A stretch of DNA of 64,000 nucleotides. Source: Micrococcus cohnii. GTDB taxonomy: Bacteria; Actinomycetota; Actinomycetes; Actinomycetales; Micrococcaceae. Made by a program: the position numbers and the translations under genes. Positions 9,407 through 17,763 of the stretch are shown here, piece after piece; within the stretch, counting starts at the first letter, position 1; each line of letters starts with the position of its first letter. Below the pieces are notes generated by a model. That model ran no database searches. It was given only the letters and a program-made list of their open reading frames with translations, and was not told the DNA's origin. The stretch spans positions 806,001-870,000 of the forward strand of contig NZ_JACHNA010000001.1 of NCBI RefSeq assembly GCF_014205175.1, read 5' to 3'.

Positions 9407-10984
9407 ATGGCACCGACCACCAAAGAGGCGCAGCGCGTACAGCTGCACAAGACGATCTGGCGCATCGCCAACGACCTCAGAGGCAGCGTCGACGGATGGG
9501 ACTTCAAGTCCTATGTGCTGGGGATGCTGTTCTACCGCTTCATCTCTGAGAACCTCACGGTCTATATCAACCGGGGCGAGCACGAGGCCGGTGACGCGGC
9601 GTTCGACTACGCGAAGATCGCCGATGACCAGGCCGAGGCCGCTCGCCAGGCGGTCGTGGAGGAGAAGGGTTTCTTCATCCTGCCGTCGGATCTCTTCGTC
9701 AACGTCCGAGATGGCGCTGCGGGCGATGAGAATCTCAACGAGACGCTGGAGCGGGCGTTCAAGAACATCGAGGGGTCTGCGCTCGGCACGGACAGCGAGG
9801 ACGATATCAAGGGGCTGTTCGACGATGTGGACGTCAACAGCAACAAGTTGGGGTCCACGGTTGCCAAGCGGAATCAGAAGCTGGTGAAGCTGCTCGACGC
9901 GATCGGCGACCTGCCGCTGGGGCGGTGGGAGGACAACACGATCGACTTGTTCGGTGACGCCTATGAGTATTTGATGCAGATGTACGCGGCGAACGCCGGC
10001 AAGTCCGGTGGGGAGTACTACACGCCGCAGGAGGTCTCCGAGCTGCTGGCGCGTATCACGGTGGTTGGAAAGACGCAGGTCAACAAGGTCTATGACCCGA
10101 CCGTCGGGTCGGGTTCGTTGCTGCTGAAGTTCGACAAGGTACTCGGCAAGAACAATGTCCGGCAGGGGTTCTACGGTCAGGAAATCAACCTGACGACGTA
10201 CAACCTGGCGCGGATCAACATGTTCCTGCACGGCGTGAACTACTCGCACTTCAACCTGGCGCACGGCGACACCCTGATCGATCCGCAGCACTGGGACGAC
10301 GAGCCCTTCGAAGCGATCGTGTCCAACCCTCCGTACTCGATCAAGTGGGAGGGCGATGCCAATCCGCTCCTGATCAACGACGAGCGGTTCGCGCCGGCTG
10401 GGGTGCTGGCGCCGAAGTCGAAGGCTGATCTCGCCTTCACGATGCACATGCTCAGCTGGCTGGCCGTCAACGGCACGGCGGCGATCGTCGAGTTCCCCGG
10501 TGTGCTGTACCGCGGCGGGGCGGAGAGGAAGATCCGCCAGTACCTCATCGACAACAACTATGTCGACGCGGTCATCCAGCTGCCACCGGACCTCTTTTTC
10601 GGTACGACGATCGCAACGTGCATCCTCGTACTGAAGAAGTCGAAGAAGACTAGCGACGTGCTTCTCGTTGACGCGTCAGCGGAGTTCACGCGCGTCGGCA
10701 ACAAGAACAAGCTGCTCGAGGAGCATCGGACGAGGATCCTCGAGGCGTTCACGACGCGCGAGCCGCAGGACCATTTCACCACGGTCGTCAGCAACGAGGA
10801 CATCGCGGCCAACGAGTACAACATCGCGGTGTCGTCCTACGTCGAGGCCGAGGACACCCGCGAGGTCGTCGACATCACGGAGCTGAACGCCGAGATCGCG
10901 CGCATCGTGGCGCGCCAGGCTGAGCTGAGAACAGCGATCGACGAGATTGTGGCGACTCTGGAGGACACCCATGCGGCTCGCTGA
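9407..10984 (+). CDS. hsdM: Type I restriction-modification methyltransferase subunit HsdM
   Basis: The 525-residue protein has the HsdM N-terminal helical domain followed by the N6-adenine methyltransferase domain. The AdoMet motif region reads DPTVGSGSLLLKF (about residues 230-242) and the catalytic motif is NPPYSIKW (about 307). HsdM with HsdS methylates the recognition site; with HsdR it forms the nuclease complex. The ATG at 9407 follows a GGAGGAG ribosome site by 8 nt; the in-frame GTG at 9374 has none. The stop lies 14 nt inside the accessory gene (start 10971), showing a single operon. Composition resembles the flanking DNA more than the next gene does. Confidence 0.95.
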   Translation: MAPTTKEAQRVQLHKTIWRIANDLRGSVDGWDFKSYVLGMLFYRFISENLTVYINRGEHEAGDAAFDYAKIADDQAEAARQAVVEEKGFFILPSDLFVNVRDGAAGDENLNETLERAFKNIEGSALGTDSEDDIKGLFDDVDVNSNKLGSTVAKRNQKLVKLLDAIGDLPLGRWEDNTIDLFGDAYEYLMQMYAANAGKSGGEYYTPQEVSELLARITVVGKTQVNKVYDPTVGSGSLLLKFDKVLGKNNVRQGFYGQEINLTTYNLARINMFLHGVNYSHFNLAHGDTLIDPQHWDDEPFEAIVSNPPYSIKWEGDANPLLINDERFAPAGVLAPKSKADLAFTMHMLSWLAVNGTAAIVEFPGVLYRGGAERKIRQYLIDNNYVDAVIQLPPDLFFGTTIATCILVLKKSKKTSDVLLVDASAEFTRVGNKNKLLEEHRTRILEAFTTREPQDHFTTVVSNEDIAANEYNIAVSSYVEAEDTREVVDITELNAEIARIVARQAELRTAIDEIVATLEDTHAAR

Positions 10985-11783
10985 ACTGTTAAACAAGGCT
11001 CCAGACACGACGCCGCGGCAAGTTGAGAGCTTTTGGGGATCGGCCGTCGAATGGGATACTGACCCTGACGAGGACATCGAAGAATTGCCTTGGGGGTACC
11101 ACGAGGAGATCTCAGTCGGTCGAGTGGTGCGAAATCACGTATGTCTTAACTGTCGAGACATTCGTAGTTTTGTTTCGGGCGATAAACTTTCATGCCTCGT
11201 TGTAGGTCAGCGTGCTCTGAGCATTGACGTGCCACTACGTTGCTCAGGGTGTGAGGCAACCTCCGAAGCCTGGTTCATAGTGAGAAGTAACCATGACCTC
11301 TTGGCTCCATCGCCTGAAATGTATCTCGAACGCTTTAGCGAGAATCGAAGGGATGATGCGGGACATTCATCATCAAGTATTGATGATCTGTTAGAGCGTG
11401 CACAGATTGCATATGACGGCCGACTCGGCGCTGGCTCGATGGTCTACCTCCGTAAAATATTTTAGATCTCTATAGCTCAGGTGGCTAACACGGTCGGAGT
11501 CGACACGAAAAACAGCAAGGGCGGGCGCCGCACATTTAAGGAAATTCTAAAGGAAGTCGATCAGAAGAGTGGGATCGTTCCGCATGAGTTCTCGAGTAAT
11601 GGGTATCAGCTATTTAGTGAACTCAGTAATGTCATGCATGGCTCTGCGGATGAAGGCGAGGCACTGAGTAAGTATCGCCCATGTCGACGTCTGGTTATCG
11701 GGATCGTCGAGAACATCAGAAATAAGAGCGAGCTGGCCCGGGCCGTGGCGGCGCTTGGGTGGGGTGCGGAGGAGAGCGTATGA
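10971..11783 (+). pseudogene. Accessory gene in hsd operon, interrupted by one in-frame TAG (zinc-ribbon plus HEPN/DUF4145-like helices)
   Basis: The reading frame from ATG 10971 stops at TAG 11463-11465 after 164 residues. It then continues in the same frame to TGA 11781-11783, for 270 residues if the amber codon is read. The first part holds a putative zinc ribbon (CLNC about residue 53, CSGC about 81). The part after the TAG is helical, with FKEILKEVDQKSGIVP and LFSELSNVMHGS, resembling DUF4145/HEPN-like proteins. The natural join is VYLRKIF-(X)-ISIAQVANTVG. The whole gene is visibly more AT-rich than its neighbours. It lies between hsdM and hsdS, overlapping the first by 14 nt and the second by ATGA. 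It could be a one-base nonsense pseudogene, two separate peptides (GTG at 11481) or a readthrough product. The family assignment is tentative. Confidence 0.72.
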
Positions 11784-12964
11784 ACCGAATCGGCAAACCC
11801 ATTCGGGACCTGTGCCCGGACGGGGTCGAGCACCAGACTCTGGGCCAGGTGGGGGAGTTTGTTCGGGGGACTGGCCTTCAGAAGGCCGATTTGCGTGACG
11901 AAGGTTTCCCTGCTGTTCATTATGGGCAGATCCACACCTTCTACGGCGTTCACGCGACCGAGACGAAGTCCTTCACTGATCCAGAAATCGCTGCGAAGCT
12001 TCGTCATGCGCAGCCTGGCGACCTGCTGATTGCCACAACGAGTGAGGATGACGATGCAGTTGCAAAGGCGACAGCGTGGCTTGGCGACACCAGCGTCGCC
12101 CTCAGCGGCGACGCCTACATCTATCGCCACAACCTCGATCCGAAGTACATGGCGTATTTTTTCCAGTCGACGTCGTTTCAGGATCAGAAGCGGCGCTTCA
12201 TCTCGGGAACAAAGGTGCGTCGCGTGTCAGGTGCTTCGCTGGAGAAGATCCGGATCCCGGTGCCGCCCCTCGAGGTGCAGCGCGAGATCGTGCGAGTGTT
12301 GGATAAGTTCACCCAGCTGGAAGCGGAGCTGGAAGCGGAGCTGGAAGCGGAGCTGGGAGCCCGGCGCGCCCAGCACGAGCACTATCGCCACGCCGCGCTG
12401 ACGTTTGGCTCCGACGTGGCGATCAGTAAACTTGGCGATCTCGCGAAAAACCTTGACAGTAGTCGCAAGCCAGTAACCCGCGACGCACGTGTGCCCGGTG
12501 AAATTCCCTATTACGGTGCGTCCGGAATTGTTGACTACGTGAGTGAGCACATCTTCGACGGGGACTACCTGCTGGTGTCGGAGGACGGGGCGAATCTTCT
12601 TGCGCGCTCGACTCCGATCGCGTTCTCGGTCTCAGGAAAAACTTGGGTGAATAACCATGCCCACGTTTTGGAGTTCACCACGTACGCCGAGCGGCGCTTT
12701 GTCGAGTTTTATTTGAATTCGATCGATCTTTCCCCGTACATATCTGGCGCGGCCCAGCCGAAACTGAACAAGGCGAATCTCAATAAGATTCCGATTCCGA
12801 ATCCACCGATGGCTGTGAAGGAGCAGATCGTCGAAGTGCTCGATAAGTTCGACGCCCTTGTCAACGACATCAGCATCGGTCTCCCGGCTGAGCTCGCTGC
12901 CCGGCGCAAGCAGTATGAGCACTATCGTGACCGGCTCCTGACGTTCAAGGAGCTGACGGCATGA
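11780..12964 (+). CDS. hsdS: Type I restriction-modification specificity subunit HsdS
   Basis: The 394-residue protein has two target-recognition domains (about residues 15-170 and 215-350), each followed by a conserved helix: IPVPPLEVQREIVRVLDKF and IPIPNPPMAVKEQIVEVLDKF. The central spacer contains (LEAE)3 encoded by three exact 12-bp repeats, then GARRAQHEHYRHAALTF; the C-terminal repeat of that block is AARRKQYEHYRDRLLTF. This is the circular organisation of IC-type HsdS (EcoR124I class), in which the spacer repeat number sets the distance between half-sites. The ATG at 11780 overlaps the stop of the accessory gene. The stop overlaps hsdR (ATGA). Confidence 0.94.
   Translation: MNRIGKPIRDLCPDGVEHQTLGQVGEFVRGTGLQKADLRDEGFPAVHYGQIHTFYGVHATETKSFTDPEIAAKLRHAQPGDLLIATTSEDDDAVAKATAWLGDTSVALSGDAYIYRHNLDPKYMAYFFQSTSFQDQKRRFISGTKVRRVSGASLEKIRIPVPPLEVQREIVRVLDKFTQLEAELEAELEAELGARRAQHEHYRHAALTFGSDVAISKLGDLAKNLDSSRKPVTRDARVPGEIPYYGASGIVDYVSEHIFDGDYLLVSEDGANLLARSTPIAFSVSGKTWVNNHAHVLEFTTYAERRFVEFYLNSIDLSPYISGAAQPKLNKANLNKIPIPNPPMAVKEQIVEVLDKFDALVNDISIGLPAELAARRKQYEHYRDRLLTFKELTA
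12317..12352 (+). repeat. Three perfect 12-bp tandem repeats in the HsdS central spacer
   Basis: The unit CTGGAAGCGGAG occurs three times back to back, in frame, encoding LEAE each time. A degenerate fourth unit at 12353-12364 encodes LGAR. Slippage would add or remove four residues without breaking the frame. Confidence 0.95.
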
Positions 12965-15900
12965 GCGATGCGCTGGCGCGCACGTACGATCCGATCGCTG
13001 TCTCGTTGGAGAGTACGGTCGTCGCGGAGTACGTTCACGACCCGTCGCAGGCTGATGCGTATCAGTCCGAGGCGGCTCTCGAGCGCGAGATGATCCGCCT
13101 GCTGGAGTCGCAAGCCTACGAGTACCTGCCCATCACGAGCGAGGCGCAGCTGGTCGCGAATCTGCGGGCCCAGCTCGAAGCCCTCAACGGGATCACGTTC
13201 TCGGACGCCGAATGGGAGACGTTCTTCGCCACGAAGATCGCCAGCCAGAACGACGGCATCGTCGAGAAGACCGTGCGTGTGCAGGAAGACCACGTCCAGG
13301 TTCTCAAGCGCGAGGACGGTTCGACGAAGAACATCTCCCTGATCGACAAGACGAACATCCACAACAACCGTCTGCAGGTCATCAACCAATATGAGATCGG
13401 TCAGGGCGAAGGCGGAGCGAAGCACTCCAACCGCTACGACGTCACCGTGCTCGTCAACGGGCTGCCGATGGTGCACATCGAGCTGAAACGCCGGGGCGCC
13501 GAGATCCGTGAGGCGTTCAATCAGATTCAGCGGTACCAGCGGGAGAGCTTCTGGTCCGGGTCCGGGCTGTTCGAGTACGTGCAGGTCTTCGTGATCAGCA
13601 ACGGCACGCTCACCAAGTACTACTCCAACAGCACCCGCGCGAAGCACCTCAAAGAGCAGCAGAAGTCGTCCGGCGCGAACAACGCCAACAAAGAGAGAAA
13701 ATCCAGCCACGCCTTCGAGTTCACCTCCTGGTGGGCGGACGCGAACAACAAGAGAATCGCCGAGCTGACCGCGTTCACCAAGACGTTCTTCGCCAAGCAC
13801 TCGCTGCTGAACATCCTGACGAAGTACTGCGTGCTGACCGCTGACCGCGACCTGCTCGTGATGCGCCCGTACCAGATAGCGGCCACCGAGCGGATCCTGC
13901 AGAAGATCCAGATCTCGATGAACTACCGGACCCTCGGCACCGTCGACGCCGGCGGATACGTCTGGCACACGACCGGCTCCGGCAAGACGCTGACGTCGTT
14001 CAAAGCCGCCCAGCTGGCCTCCAAGCTGCCGAGCGTCGACAAAGTGCTGTTCGTCGTCGACCGCAAGGACCTCGACTACCAGACGATGCGCGAGTACGAC
14101 CGGTTCGAGAAGGGCGCGGCCAACTCGAACGCGTCGACGGCGATTCTGAAGAAGCAGCTCGAGGACCCCGGCGCACGAATCATCATCACCACCATCCAGA
14201 AGCTGTCGACCTTCATCAAGGCGAACAAGGGGCACGAGGTGTTCTCGGGTCACGCCGTGATCATCTTCGACGAATGCCACCGCTCGCAGTTCGGTGAGAT
14301 GCACACCGACATCACGCGCGCGTTCAAGCGGTACAACCTGTTCGGCTTCACCGGCACACCGATCTTCTCCGCGAACGCCGGCAGCGGTCGCAACCCTCAG
14401 CTGCGCACGACCGAGCAGGCGTTCGGCGACAAGCTGCACACCTACACCATCGTCGACGCCATCCAAGACAAGAACGTCTTGCCGTTCCGCATCGACTACG
14501 TCAACACCCTCAAAGTCGGGAACCCCGACGACGCGCAGGTCGCGGCGATCGACCGCGAGGAAGCGCTCCTGGACGTGCGTCGAATCCAGAACATCGTGGC
14601 GTACACCCTGGAGCACTTCGACCAGAAGACAAAGCGGTCGTCGAGCTACGAGCACGGCGTCGTGACGAACGTCGCCGCATCAGTGCGACACCGAGGTCAG
14701 GCGGAGGCCCTCACACAGCGGAAGCGTGTGCGCGGATTCAACGCCCTGTTCGCCACCGACTCGATCGCCGCCGCACGCCGGTACTACAACCAGTTCCAGC
14801 TGCAGATGGAGCAGCTCCCACCGGACAAGCGCCTGAAGATCGGCCTGATCTACAGCTACGGCGCGAACGAGGACGAGGCCGACGGCCTTCTCGACGACGA
14901 GGCATTCGACACCTACGGACTCGCAAGCGATAGTCGCTCGTTCCTGGAAGACGCGATCCAGGACTACAACGACATGTTCGGCACCAGCTACGACACGAGC
15001 GCGGACAAGTTCCAGAACTACTACAAGGACCTGTCCCAGCGGATGAAGAACCGCGAGATCGACCTGGTCATCGTCGTGAACATGTTCCTCACCGGTTTCG
15101 ACGCCACGACGCTGAACACGCTGTTCGTCGACAAGAACCTCCGCTCCCACGGCCTGATCCAGGCGTACTCCCGCACCAACCGAATCCTCAATTCGGTAAA
15201 GACCTACGGCAACATCGTCTCCTTCCGCGACCTCGAAGAGGAGACGAACGCGGCGCTCGAGCTGTTCGGCAACAAAGAGGCCCGCGGCGTCGTGCTGCTC
15301 AAGCCCTACGGCGACTACTACGGCGAGTACGTCGACAAGACGACCGAGCTGCTCACGCGCTTTCCGGTCGAACAGCAGATCGTGGGGGAGCAGGCCCAGA
15401 AGGAGTTCATCCAGCTGTTCGGCGCGATCCTGCGGCTGCGGAACATCCTCACGTCCTTCGACGATTTCGACGGCAACGACCCGCTCACCGACCGGAAGCG
15501 GCAGGACTACACGAGCATCTACCTCCACCTGCGCGAGGAGTTCACCCGTGAACGCCACAGCGACAAAGAGCGCATCAACGACGACGTCGTGTTCGAGATC
15601 GAACTCGTCAAACAGGTCGAGATCAACGTCGACTACATCCTCATGCTCGTCGCCAAGCTCCAGGCCGACCACGGCGACGGGCAGGACAAGGAGATCCGCG
15701 CCGAGATCTCACGTGCCGTGGACGCGAGCCCCAGTCTGCGCAGCAAGCGCGACCTCGTCGAGGACTTCGTCAAATCCGTCTCACTCGTCGGCAACGTTGA
15801 CGAGGAATGGGAGGTGTTCGTCGCGGCCCGACGCGACGCGGAGCTCACAGAGATCATCAAGGCCGAGAATCTCAAGCCGGGCCCGACCCGAGAGTTCATC

Positions 15901-16089
15901 GATGCGGCGTTCCGCGACGGACAGCTGCGCACGACGGGCACCGAGATCACACGCATCCTGCCGCCCATATCCCGGTTCAACCGCGACGCCGGCCACGGCG
16001 ACACGAAGCGACGGGTCGTCGACGCCCTGACCCGGTACTTCGAGCGATTCCGCGGACTCGCCGGAGTGAGTGACGAGTCCGAGAGCTGA
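12961..16089 (+). CDS. hsdR: Type I restriction endonuclease subunit HsdR
   Basis: The 1042-residue protein is normal for HsdR. The N-terminal nuclease has the PD-(D/E)xK pattern: Asp in NRYDVTVLV (about residue 160) and HIELKRRG (about 173-180). The motor follows, with Walker A TTGSGKT (about 338-344), DECHRSQ (about 437), FTGTPIF (about 463) and motif VI QAYSRTNR (about 735). A C-terminal helical domain binds HsdM/HsdS. The complex translocates DNA and cuts unmethylated foreign DNA. It is the last gene of the hsd operon and overlaps hsdS by ATGA. No frame disruption is seen, so restriction activity looks intact. Confidence 0.95.
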   Translation: MSDALARTYDPIAVSLESTVVAEYVHDPSQADAYQSEAALEREMIRLLESQAYEYLPITSEAQLVANLRAQLEALNGITFSDAEWETFFATKIASQNDGIVEKTVRVQEDHVQVLKREDGSTKNISLIDKTNIHNNRLQVINQYEIGQGEGGAKHSNRYDVTVLVNGLPMVHIELKRRGAEIREAFNQIQRYQRESFWSGSGLFEYVQVFVISNGTLTKYYSNSTRAKHLKEQQKSSGANNANKERKSSHAFEFTSWWADANNKRIAELTAFTKTFFAKHSLLNILTKYCVLTADRDLLVMRPYQIAATERILQKIQISMNYRTLGTVDAGGYVWHTTGSGKTLTSFKAAQLASKLPSVDKVLFVVDRKDLDYQTMREYDRFEKGAANSNASTAILKKQLEDPGARIIITTIQKLSTFIKANKGHEVFSGHAVIIFDECHRSQFGEMHTDITRAFKRYNLFGFTGTPIFSANAGSGRNPQLRTTEQAFGDKLHTYTIVDAIQDKNVLPFRIDYVNTLKVGNPDDAQVAAIDREEALLDVRRIQNIVAYTLEHFDQKTKRSSSYEHGVVTNVAASVRHRGQAEALTQRKRVRGFNALFATDSIAAARRYYNQFQLQMEQLPPDKRLKIGLIYSYGANEDEADGLLDDEAFDTYGLASDSRSFLEDAIQDYNDMFGTSYDTSADKFQNYYKDLSQRMKNREIDLVIVVNMFLTGFDATTLNTLFVDKNLRSHGLIQAYSRTNRILNSVKTYGNIVSFRDLEEETNAALELFGNKEARGVVLLKPYGDYYGEYVDKTTELLTRFPVEQQIVGEQAQKEFIQLFGAILRLRNILTSFDDFDGNDPLTDRKRQDYTSIYLHLREEFTRERHSDKERINDDVVFEIELVKQVEINVDYILMLVAKLQADHGDGQDKEIRAEISRAVDASPSLRSKRDLVEDFVKSVSLVGNVDEEWEVFVAARRDAELTEIIKAENLKPGPTREFIDAAFRDGQLRTTGTEITRILPPISRFNRDAGHGDTKRRVVDALTRYFERFRGLAGVSDESES

Positions 16090-16109
16090 CGTCCGTGAGG
16101 CGACGGCGC

Positions 16110-16178
16110 GTCGACTCCCTCAACGTGGCGGCCGCGACTGCCGTGGCGCTGTGGGAGATGCGCTCCCGTCCGCTATAG
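16110..16178 (+). pseudogene. Leftover 3' end of a TrmH/SpoU-family gene
   Basis: In one frame this stretch reads VDSLNVAAATAVALWEMR and a stop at 16176-16178. The first 13 residues match the motif-3 end of the intact TrmH protein (VDSLNVAAASAVAF, from 9257) at 12 of 13 positions, and the DNA matches at 31 of 39. No start codon or upstream homology exists: matching stops where hsd-linked sequence begins. It is best explained as the original end of the methyltransferase gene, cut off by insertion of the hsd locus. It persists perhaps because the L31 promoter overlaps it. Confidence 0.75.
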
Positions 16179-16179
16179 T
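16174..16179 (+). promoter_or_regulatory. Predicted -10 element (TATAGT) for L31
   Basis: TATAGT matches the actinobacterial -10 consensus and lies about 100 nt before the L31 start, giving a leader of roughly 95 nt. It overlaps the stop codon of the TrmH remnant. Confidence 0.5.
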
Positions 16180-16185
16180 GGGACG

Positions 16186-16280
16186 TCGGCCCAGACCCGC
16201 GACCCGCGTGCGTCCCGGGCCGACGACCTCACCTCTCGCGCACCCTGGCCAAAACCAGGGGCACAAACGAAGGACTTTCC
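16186..16280 (+). promoter_or_regulatory. 5' leader of L31 mRNA with a hairpin next to the ribosome site
   Basis: The leader carries a 6-bp hairpin CCCTGG-CCAAAA-CCAGGG (16243-16260) just upstream of the AAGGA ribosome site at about 16270. Autoregulatory L31 leaders are known in actinobacteria, so this may bind L31 protein. The match to a known leader class was not tested. Confidence 0.4.
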
Positions 16281-16538
16281 ATGAAGGCTGATCTGCACCC
16301 CGAGTACCGCTACGTGATCTTCAACGACCTCGCCTCCGGCGAGAAGATCCTCACCCGCACCACCGCGAACTCCGACAAGACGATGGAGTGGGAGGACGGC
16401 AACACCTACCCGGTGATCGACGTCGAGATCTCGGCCGCCTCGCACCCGTTCTACACGGGCAAGCAGCGCATCATGGACACCGCAGGCCGCGTCGAGCGCT
16501 TCAACGCCCGCTTCAAGGGCTTCGGCGGCAAGAAGTGA
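16281..16538 (+). CDS. rpmE2: 50S ribosomal protein L31 type B
   Basis: The 85-residue protein matches type B L31: [16 protein letters not shown] at the start and [21 protein letters not shown] near residues 54-74. It lacks the CxxC zinc motif of type A L31, so it should work without zinc. In many actinobacteria this paralogue is made when zinc is scarce, under Zur control; no clear Zur box was recognised here. An AAGGA site lies about 7 nt before the ATG. Confidence 0.95.
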   Translation: MKADLHPEYRYVIFNDLASGEKILTRTTANSDKTMEWEDGNTYPVIDVEISAASHPFYTGKQRIMDTAGRVERFNARFKGFGGKK

Positions 16539-16568
16539 TCGCAGCGGCCTGAGCCGCTCTCACCGCAT

Positions 16569-16605
16569 GCGGGCCCCATTCCTCCACGCGAGGGATGGGG
16601 CCCGC
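16569..16605 (+). terminator. Terminator hairpin after L31
   Basis: A 16-bp stem with one G-T wobble (16569-16584 with 16590-16605), loop CACGC, GC-rich, directly downstream of the L31 stop and before the lipoate ligase promoter. No T tract. Confidence 0.7.
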
Positions 16606-16632
16606 AGTCGTGCGGCCGGGCACTGGCCTGCG

Positions 16633-16638
16633 TAGCCT
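16633..16638 (+). promoter_or_regulatory. Predicted -10 element (TAGCCT), leaderless-type
   Basis: TAGCCT ends 6 nt before the ATG at 16645, with no ribosome site between, suggesting a leaderless mRNA for the lipoate ligase. Confidence 0.5.
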
Positions 16639-16644
16639 GAGTCG

Positions 16645-17703
16645 ATGAGCACTCATCACGGCGAATACAAGGTGATCGGCGGCAAACTCGTGGCCGTCGA
16701 CCTGACCCTCACCGACGGGCGCATTGCGACCGCCTCCGTCAACGGGGACTTCTTCCTCGAGCCCGACGACGCACTGCAGGACCTGAACCGCGCGCTGCAG
16801 GGGCTGCCCGAGGACGCCTCGCACGCGAGCATCCGACAGGCTGTGGAGCACGGGCTGCGCCCCGAAGCCCAGATGTTCGGCTTCGACGCCGCGGCTCTCG
16901 CGACGGCCACGCGCCGCGCGCTCGGCCGGGCCACCACCTGGCACGACCACCAGTGGCAGATCGTCCCGCCCACGCCCCTGCCGATCCACATGAACGTCGC
17001 CCTCGACCAGATCCTCACCGAGGACGTCGCCGCCGGTCGCCGGGCCCCGACGATGCGCCTGTGGCAGTGGACCGAGCCGGCCGTCGTGATCGGTGCGTTC
17101 CAGTCCCTGGCCAACGAGGTCGACGCGCAGGCCGCCAAGGCCCACGACGTGACGGTCTCCCGACGGATTTCCGGTGGCGGGGCCATGTTCATGGAGGCGG
17201 ACAACTGCGTCACCTACTCGCTCTGCGTGCCCCGCTCGCTCGTCGACGGGCTCGAGACCGCGGACACCTACCCGTTCCTCGACGAATGGACCATGCAGGG
17301 CCTCGAGCGGCTCGGCGTGCAGGCCTTCTACCAGCCCCTCAACGACATCGCGACCGATCAGGGCAAGATCGGCGGCGCCGCACAGAAGCGTGTGGGGGAG
17401 TCCGGGCTGCTGCACCACGTGACGATGAGCTACGACATCGACGCGGAGAAGATGACCCAGGTGCTGCGCATCGGCCGGGAGAAGCTGCGCGGCAAGGGCG
17501 TGGCGTCCGCAAAGAAGCGCGTCGACCCGCTGCGTCGCCAGACCGGCGTCTCCCGGGCCGAGATCTGGGAGACCCTCATGGGCGTCTTCGAACAGCGCTA
17601 CGGCGCCCGTCGCGTCGAGCTCGATGCGGACACGCTGCGCCGGGCCGAGCGGCTCGTCGCCGAGAAGTTCTCGACCGACGCATGGACCGCCCGCGTGCCC
17701 TGA
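16645..17703 (+). CDS. Lipoate-protein ligase A family, with permuted accessory domain
   Basis: A 352-residue protein. Residues about 1-95 resemble the small accessory domain normally at the C-terminus of LplA (GEYKVIGGKLVAVDLTL...LPEDAS). The catalytic LplA domain follows, with the lipoyl-adenylate motif RRISGGGAMFMEADN (about residues 173-187) and KIGGAAQKR (about 242-250) in place of the usual KxxGxAQ region. It attaches lipoate, or another acyl cofactor, to the Lys of E2/GcvH domains. This domain order is shared by many actinobacterial homologues. It is monocistronic, between the L31 terminator and the converging pepN gene. Confidence 0.83.
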   Translation: MSTHHGEYKVIGGKLVAVDLTLTDGRIATASVNGDFFLEPDDALQDLNRALQGLPEDASHASIRQAVEHGLRPEAQMFGFDAAALATATRRALGRATTWHDHQWQIVPPTPLPIHMNVALDQILTEDVAAGRRAPTMRLWQWTEPAVVIGAFQSLANEVDAQAAKAHDVTVSRRISGGGAMFMEADNCVTYSLCVPRSLVDGLETADTYPFLDEWTMQGLERLGVQAFYQPLNDIATDQGKIGGAAQKRVGESGLLHHVTMSYDIDAEKMTQVLRIGREKLRGKGVASAKKRVDPLRRQTGVSRAEIWETLMGVFEQRYGARRVELDADTLRRAERLVAEKFSTDAWTARVP

Positions 17704-17763
17704 CGCTGCCGCGCCCTGACGACGCCGGCCCGGAGGCTACCGGCGCCGGGCGCGCCCGGGGCG

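Noticed and set aside
11481-11783. An independent 100-residue gene starting at GTG 11481
   Set aside because: It is in the same frame as the upstream part with only one TAG between, and no ribosome site precedes the GTG; an interrupted single gene explains it better, though separate translation is not excluded.
12922-14655. A long open frame antisense to hsdR, and similar long antisense frames over pepN, malQ-mshA and pafBC
   Set aside because: GC-rich coding DNA keeps antisense frames open by codon bias. These have no family motifs and no ribosome sites, and they overlap clear genes.
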